10,576 bases of DNA from Coriobacteriales bacterium. Lineage in GTDB: Bacteria; Actinomycetota; Coriobacteriia; Coriobacteriales; UBA8131. The notes under the pieces are model-generated. The model saw only the letters and a program-made list of their open reading frames with translations. It was not told the DNA's origin and ran no database searches. The stretch lies in contig JAISPK010000103.1 of NCBI GenBank assembly GCA_031274985.1, positions 1 through 10,576 on the forward strand, in the 5' to 3' direction. Position numbers and translations under genes: made by a program. How positions within the stretch are numbered: position 1 is the first letter of the stretch; every line of letters starts with the position of its first letter. This document shows positions 6,966 through 10,576 of the stretch, piece by piece.

Positions 6966-7389
6966 AGCAAAAGGGGAGGGCCAGGTAACAAGCAGGTAAC
7001 CGGGCAACAAGAGAACAACACTCGCTATTCAGCCTTTTCTGAGCACACCGTATCAGGTATACTTACGAAAGTACCGAATTATTACTTGTGCGTCAGATTG
7101 TAGACGGGGTTACCGCAAAACACCCATCGCAAGAGCGAAGGATTTTGCAGAGTACGGCGGTCCGGTTGACCGGCGTGGGGTCAGTGAACTTACGAGCACG
7201 TTTACCCGGGTAGTAGTCAATGGAGAAATGGTGATAAGAAAGTCGCACGAGTAAGGGAAGCTGCACTACTGAGCGTAATGATCTGGTTTGTTGGGGTTGG
7301 ATGCTCAGAGCAGTTGTTGTGACGTGATGTGCAATGAATGAATCGATGCCTGCATTAACCATTGACACTCGAACGAAAAAGGGGTGGGT
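6966..7389. other. 424-nt intergenic region between the MORN gene and merR
   Basis: No confident gene is seen here. It contains a short direct repeat AGGTAAC (6983-6989 and 6994-7000), a possible -10 TATACT (7058-7063) overlapping the inverted repeat TACTT-ACGA-AAGTA (7060-7073), and an inverted repeat CCGGT-TG-ACCGG (7162-7173). TTGACA at 7362-7367 has no usable -10 before the start codon. A + strand reading frame is open from 7000 to the TAA at 7252-7254 (84 codons) but has no normal start. A minus-strand frame at 7093-7368 has no ribosome site. There is no clear terminator for the preceding operon. Confidence 0.5.
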
Positions 7390-8199
7390 ATGGCACCTAA
7401 AGGGTTACTGTCTATAGGGGAGTTTTCAAGACTAACAGGGATTCCTCGCTCAAAACTGATCTATTACGATGAGATCGGGCTTCTGCCGGCAGCAAAACGC
7501 GCCGATAACAACTACCGGTACTATGCGCTTAACCAAATACTCACGGTAGGTTTTATCAACGATCTTGCCAACTTCGGCACACCACTCAAAGATCTGCTTG
7601 CGCTGGTACAACACCGTACTCCCGAGGTTTTACTCGAAGTGCTCACCAAAGCCACCGAGGAGCAAAAGCAAAAGATTGCCATCCTCAAAGAATCCTTAAC
7701 GGTTATGGGAGTCATGTCCGATCTCATGACGCTCGGGCTCAAGGCGGGGGACAGCTCGGTAGAGATTGTGGAGTATGAACCTGACTACATTGTGCTGGGA
7801 GGCGAGAATACCCATCAGGATGCCGCAACGTTTTACCCGGCATGGCTGAGCTTTATGAATATGGCCAAGAAAGCCGGTATCAATATCAATTATCCTGTGG
7901 GCGGGTATTTTGAAAACATGGAGCGGTTCATTGCCAACCCCGGTTTGCCCTCGCGCTTTTACTTCATCAATCCTCACGGCAAGGACGTTCGCAGCGGCGG
8001 CAAGTGGCTGGCGGGATACGTGCGAGGCTTTTACGGGCAACCCGGCGACTTAATTGTCCGCATGCTGGACTTTGCTAAAGAAAACAATCTGGAGCTCACC
8101 GGCCCGGTCTACAACACCTTTTTGTTTGACGAGACAAGCACGGTTGACCCTGACCAATACCTTATGCGCGCCTCTGTCAAGATTGCTGAAGACGAGTAA
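7390..8199 (+). CDS. MerR-family transcriptional regulator with GyrI-like ligand-binding domain
   Basis: The 269-aa product has an N-terminal MerR winged-helix DNA-binding domain. LLSIGEFSRLTGIPRSKLIYYDEIGLL (6-32) is the classic helix-turn-helix plus the Y-Y-D-E-I-G-L-L wing, with NNYRYY at 40-45. A dimerising coiled coil follows (about 78-112). Residues about 125-269 match the GyrI-like/BmrR effector domain that binds small hydrophobic or cationic drugs. Such proteins usually activate efflux or stress genes by twisting promoters with overlong spacers. No metal-binding cysteines are seen, which argues against a metal sensor. I chose ATG 7390 because AAGGGGTGG lies just upstream; the GTG at 7384 would sit on top of that site. 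The target is unknown; the downstream PspC genes or a distant transporter are candidates. Confidence 0.9.
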   Translation: MAPKGLLSIGEFSRLTGIPRSKLIYYDEIGLLPAAKRADNNYRYYALNQILTVGFINDLANFGTPLKDLLALVQHRTPEVLLEVLTKATEEQKQKIAILKESLTVMGVMSDLMTLGLKAGDSSVEIVEYEPDYIVLGGENTHQDAATFYPAWLSFMNMAKKAGININYPVGGYFENMERFIANPGLPSRFYFINPHGKDVRSGGKWLAGYVRGFYGQPGDLIVRMLDFAKENNLELTGPVYNTFLFDETSTVDPDQYLMRASVKIAEDE

Positions 8200-8517
8200 A
8201 GCGCCGCAATTGCCTGATTGGCAACAGGCGGTAACAGCCTGCCAACAGGGGTGGGACCGTAAAGCCGGAGGGAGTATTATTCTCTGTGCTACTCAGCGCA
8301 TACCGGGTGTACACTGCGAGTTTTACCGATGCCCCCGCTTTTCTTGTGCACATCGTTTTATGAGGAGTGTCGAGGGAGAACGCTCATTGGGACCGGTATG
8401 AGCGACTCGCAGGCAAAAGCCGCGCCTTGAGTGATAAAGAACACGTACCTGTGTCTGCAGCAGGGTTTGTTGACCGGCAGCAGAGAAGAGAGAATAGCAG
8501 CAGGGATAGTAGAGTAA
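8200..8517. other. 318-nt intergenic spacer between merR and the PspC pair
   Basis: Apart from the hairpins near its left end, this stretch holds no convincing gene. TTGACC (8470-8475) could be a -35 with a poor -10 about 17 nt later (AATAGC, 8493-8498). A 13-codon frame from ATG 8360 has no visible homology and I do not call it. Confidence 0.4.
8210..8249. other. Overlapping alternative hairpins after merR
   Basis: TTGCC/GGCAA (8210-8214 with 8220-8224) forms a 5-bp hairpin. A competing structure pairs TTGG (8218-8221) and CAGGC (8225-8229) with GCCTG (8237-8241) and CCAA (8242-8245). A third pairs CCTG (8238-8241) with CAGG (8246-8249). There is no T-run, so a classic terminator is not supported. 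Confidence 0.4.
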
Positions 8518-9369
8518 GTGAACAAAAAGAGACTGTACAAAAGCTCCAATGCTGTCATTGGCGGTGTCTGCGGCGGGATTGCCGAATATTTTGGTATCGA
8601 TCCCACGCTCGTCCGCATCATTGCCGTTGCCCTGCTTATCGTTGCCTGGGGCATTCCGCTGGTCTTTTACCTCGTATTATTGGTGGCGCTTCCGCCTGAT
8701 CCCGGGGCGGCCCAGGGCTATGTCGATGCTCGCGCAGTTTCCACAGACCAGCCGCCACCACCCGATCCTGCCACCCGCGTTTCTGCTTACCGCACTCAGG
8801 CATCGCATCATAGTGCTACCTGGGTCACGCAGTCAGTCACGGACACGGCCCATACGGTGGCCAACTCCGTAAAAAGCAATTCATCGGCGGTGCTCGTGGT
8901 GGGCGCGGTGCTCATAGGAGTTGGCGTCATTGCGCTCCTCAGCAATTTTGTGCATATCTCAATCTGGCGCTTCTGGCCGGCGATCCTGATCATGGTTGGC
9001 CTGGTGAGCCTGTTTACCCCCAGCCATAACGGCTGGTCGCTGGAGCGCGCGGGTAACTCAATAGCGCTCATCAGCATAGGGCTTGCTCTTTTGGCCTGGA
9101 TGCTTCAGATCATTCAAACGAGAGTGTTGGTTGCCGCATTCCTGGGATTGTGGCCGGTGCTTTTGATATCACTGGGAATCGCCATCATAGGAGCTGCACG
9201 CAAGAGCAGCATCCTTTTTCTCGCAAGCTCACTGGTATTTTCTGCAACGATAATACTTGGCTTGTGGGTGTACGGGGGGCTTGATTGGGTAAGCCTGGGA
9301 GAAACGCCGCTGCTCAAAGACAGCGACGGCATCCAGGAGCTCCTCGCAGACCTCAAGCAGTTCCAGTAG
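8518..9369 (+). CDS. PspC-domain membrane protein with C-terminal multi-helix region (PspC first)
   Basis: The 283-aa protein opens with a PspC domain (about 3-60). Its signature VIGGVCGGIAEYFGIDPTLVR (13-33) is followed by a hydrophobic helix (33-58). A polar, Pro/Ala/Thr-rich loop (about 60-118) separates it from roughly six further helices, which resemble the LiaF/DUF-type membrane region often paired with PspC in Gram-positives. PspC proteins sense or buffer envelope stress at the inner membrane. The start is GTG at 8518, the only start that keeps the KKRLYKS lead-in; AGGGA at 8502-8506 is a distant ribosome site. It ends 14 nt before the second PspC gene, suggesting one operon. Possible regulation by the MerR gene upstream is only positional. 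Confidence 0.85.
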   Translation: MNKKRLYKSSNAVIGGVCGGIAEYFGIDPTLVRIIAVALLIVAWGIPLVFYLVLLVALPPDPGAAQGYVDARAVSTDQPPPPDPATRVSAYRTQASHHSATWVTQSVTDTAHTVANSVKSNSSAVLVVGAVLIGVGVIALLSNFVHISIWRFWPAILIMVGLVSLFTPSHNGWSLERAGNSIALISIGLALLAWMLQIIQTRVLVAAFLGLWPVLLISLGIAIIGAARKSSILFLASSLVFSATIILGLWVYGGLDWVSLGETPLLKDSDGIQELLADLKQFQ

Positions 9370-9383
9370 AGCAGGAAAACAAT

Positions 9384-9857
9384 ATGACCAGTAACGAAAC
9401 AAACAGACCGGACAAAAACAACAGGCCCCCCGATGGCAAAGTGAGCTTTTCTACGCTTGCCCTGGCAGTGGGGATACTGCTGGTGCTCTTTGGGCTCTGG
9501 CAGCTGGCACAGCGCTTTTTGGGAACCTGGTTTTCGGAGATCTGGCACGTTGTGTCCCTGGCCATCAACATTGCCTGGCCTTTGGTGATCATCGCAGGAG
9601 GAGTGAGTTTGATGCTCGTCGCTCGCAAGGGCAACCTGAGCCTGCCAACCGACCGAAAGCTCTTTCGCTCTATCCGCAACAAAAAAGTCGGGGGAGTCTG
9701 TGGCGGCATTGCGGAATACCTCGGCGCAGACCCCGCCGTTGTGCGGGTGATAGCCATTGTGCTCGCCATCCTCTGCTGGTATGTGATCATTCCGCTCTAT
9801 CTGCTCTTTTGGATTATCATCGAGTCGGACTCCAAAAACTACAACAATTGGGTTTAG
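9384..9857 (+). CDS. PspC-domain membrane protein with inverted order (helices first, PspC last)
   Basis: The 157-aa protein has a polar N-terminus and two hydrophobic segments (about 23-43 and 58-80). A basic linker (RKLFRSIRNKK, 91-101) leads into a C-terminal PspC domain: KVGGVCGGIAEYLGADPAVVR (101-121) plus helix (121-146). That motif nearly repeats the one in the preceding gene, so the two are paralogous domains placed at opposite ends of their proteins. ATG 9384 is chosen because AGGA (9373-9376) sits 7 nt upstream. The frame is also open upstream from 9285, but that region overlaps the first gene. A 14-nt gap supports co-transcription and probable membrane partnership. A weak hairpin GATTT/AAATC (9857-9871) follows the stop. 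Confidence 0.87.
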   Translation: MTSNETNRPDKNNRPPDGKVSFSTLALAVGILLVLFGLWQLAQRFLGTWFSEIWHVVSLAINIAWPLVIIAGGVSLMLVARKGNLSLPTDRKLFRSIRNKKVGGVCGGIAEYLGADPAVVRVIAIVLAILCWYVIIPLYLLFWIIIESDSKNYNNWV

Positions 9858-9903
9858 ATTTCTGATAAATCGGGTCTTTCAGCACATTTAACTTTAGATT
9901 GCA

Positions 9904-9932
9904 AAGACAGTGTTAATCAAAGTGTTTATAAT
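9904..9932 (+). promoter_or_regulatory. Promoter of the proline-rich peptide gene
   Basis: Perfect -10 TATAAT (9927-9932) with AAGACA (9904-9909, 4 of 6 to TTGACA) at the ideal 17-nt spacing. Transcription would start near 9939. GTCTTT (9874-9879) forms an inverted repeat with AAAGAC (9903-9908) over the -35, a possible operator. Confidence 0.6.
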
Positions 9933-9938
9933 GTGGGG

Positions 9939-10043
9939 TAGCGCAGCGCTTCAGTTACCTGCGCTTAAGTGTCTAATTTGGTGTTGGGACAGTAAGATTG
10001 CAAGGACGGACACGATCGATAACATTACTTTAAGGAGAAGAAT
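9939..10043 (+). promoter_or_regulatory. Structured ~105-nt leader and strong RBS
   Basis: The predicted 5' untranslated region begins with a 7-bp stem, AGCGCAG (9940-9946) with CTGCGCT (9959-9965), around a 12-nt loop. It ends with a near-perfect Shine-Dalgarno TAAGGAG (10031-10037), 6 nt before the ATG. I recognise no riboswitch class. Confidence 0.4.
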
Positions 10044-10316
10044 ATGTCTGAGAAAATCCAATTGAGGTTTAAGAAAACAATCAAAACCGTGGGGGTTATG
10101 CTCGTAGTAATATCACTGGCGGCACTGTGCTGCGCGTCAATCGTCTCTGCTTATGCCGATTACGCTCCCGTGGCCCCTCCCGTGGCTCAGCTTTTACCAA
10201 CGGCTCCTCCGCCACCAGCGCCTCTCTCCTACACCCCGCCGCCAGCAACGCCTGTCACTCCCAGCATACCTGGCTGTGTACCGTTTACCTGGGGGGGCCC
10301 CGACTCTCCGATGTAA
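10044..10316 (+). CDS. Small secreted proline-rich peptide
   Basis: A 90-aa product I do not recognise. Residues 1-38 are a typical signal peptide: basic start (KIQLRFKKTIK), hydrophobic core (V16-L28), then AYA ending at residue 38 as the probable signal peptidase I site. The Cys pair 29-30 does not fit a lipobox, since the preceding residue is Leu. The mature part is only about 52 aa with a high proline count: repeated APV/APP and PPPATP (residues 39-75), then a tail with one cysteine, PGCVPFTWGGPDSPM (76-90). It has its own promoter, a strong ribosome site and a powerful terminator, so it is a monocistronic gene. Possible roles are a wall-spanning linker, a signalling or antimicrobial peptide, or a surface factor; none is shown. 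A run of seven G (10291-10297) lies near the 3' end. Confidence 0.75.
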   Translation: MSEKIQLRFKKTIKTVGVMLVVISLAALCCASIVSAYADYAPVAPPVAQLLPTAPPPPAPLSYTPPPATPVTPSIPGCVPFTWGGPDSPM

Positions 10317-10356
10317 GGAGAGTTATTCCTTGGTAACGTCCCTTCTCCCTGTCCCC

Positions 10357-10395
10357 AAACGTACCGGTGGCCCGAGGCCACCGGTACGTTTTTTT
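10357..10395 (+). terminator. Rho-independent terminator after the proline-rich peptide gene
   Basis: A perfect 16-bp stem (arms 10357-10372 and 10376-10391) with a CGA loop is followed by seven T (10389-10395). It is the clearest terminator in the window and lies 40 nt past the stop codon. CCGGTA (10381-10386) can also pair with TACCGG (10395-10400), an alternative hairpin spanning the T-run. Confidence 0.95.
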
Positions 10396-10454
10396 ACCGG
10401 ACGGCCCCGTTGTTTTGTCTTTGCTCCGTCCCTGCGTCAAAAAAAGTGAAGCGG

Positions 10455-10460
10455 TATAAT
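10455..10460 (+). promoter_or_regulatory. -10 element of the nfu-like gene
   Basis: Perfect TATAAT, 38 nt before the ATG, just past the upstream terminator and an A7 run (10439-10445). The -35 region (around 10432-10437) is weak. Confidence 0.5.
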
Positions 10461-10498
10461 GTGGTGCTTCAAGCGATTTTTTGAAAGAGGTGTGAGGA

Positions 10499-10576
10499 AT
10501 GGTCGATCGTATATTGGTAGAAGATGCATTGGAACTGATTCGCCCGGCACTGCAGGCTGACGGCGGCGATGTCAAG
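10499..10576 (+). CDS. NifU C-terminal-like (Nfu) Fe-S cluster scaffold, 5' part only
   Basis: Twenty-six codons are present before the window ends, reading MVDRILVEDALELIRPALQ then ADGGDVK. The pattern of a helix with IRP-x-L-x-x-DGGDV is the start of the NifU C-terminal domain. That domain carries a CxxC motif further on (outside this window) and assembles or carries [Fe-S] clusters for delivery to apo-proteins. GAGG (10487-10490) lies 8 nt before the ATG at 10499. The gene is separated from its neighbours by a strong terminator and has its own promoter, so it is an independent unit. Small stand-alone proteins of this domain are usually about 75-95 aa; the full length cannot be seen here. 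Confidence 0.85.
   Translation, partial: MVDRILVEDALELIRPALQADGGDVK

Noticed and set aside
7362..7367. TTGACA as the merR -35
   Set aside because: A -10 at normal spacing would fall on the merR start codon.
7093..7368. 91-aa minus-strand frame in the intergenic region
   Set aside because: GTG start without any Shine-Dalgarno, no recognisable motifs, odd composition; likely chance.
9285..9383. Longer N-terminus for the second PspC protein
   Set aside because: It overlaps the end of the first PspC gene, has low-complexity composition, and ATG 9384 has a well-placed AGGA.

Overview
The window looks like a chromosomal segment of a Gram-positive, intermediate-to-high GC bacterium. My best guess is an Actinomycetota of the class Coriobacteriia. 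This rests on the Energy-Coupling-Factor metal importer, an OatA-type acyltransferase, paired PspC proteins, a lipoprotein, frequent TTG/GTG starts and strong Shine-Dalgarno sites. The taxonomic guess is inference only; no rRNA or marker gene is present. All confident genes are on the + strand.

Region 1 (1-2663): a short leader holds a 38-bp imperfect direct repeat with a 51-bp period and a probable extended -10 promoter. It is followed by a compact three-gene ECF operon for cobalt or nickel uptake: cbiM (fused to a CbiN/NikN-like PDGLE domain), cbiQ (overlapping cbiM by 8 nt) and cbiO (the ATPase). Together they form a complete metal transporter. I see no cobalamin riboswitch in the leader.

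Region 2 (2664-6965): a likely cell-envelope operon. It has a 531-aa lipoprotein resembling C45/phospholipase-B-like Ntn hydrolases, but with Ala where the nucleophile Cys is expected. Next is an OatA-like membrane O-acyltransferase with a C-terminal SGNH domain. Last is a small secreted MORN-repeat protein whose real start may be a rare AUA codon. All three act at or outside the membrane and are separated by only 18 and 7 nt.

Region 3 (6966-8517): a 424-nt intergenic stretch with no convincing gene, then a BmrR-type MerR regulator with a GyrI-like ligand-binding domain. After it comes a 318-nt spacer containing alternative hairpins.

Region 4 (8518-9857): two adjacent PspC-domain membrane proteins with opposite domain order (PspC first, then PspC last), probably co-transcribed and envelope-stress related.

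Region 5 (9858-10576): a well-formed promoter and structured leader drive a 90-aa secreted proline-rich peptide, ended by a very strong rho-independent terminator. Then a promoter and the first 26 codons of a NifU-C-terminal-like (Nfu) Fe-S scaffold gene, which runs off the window.
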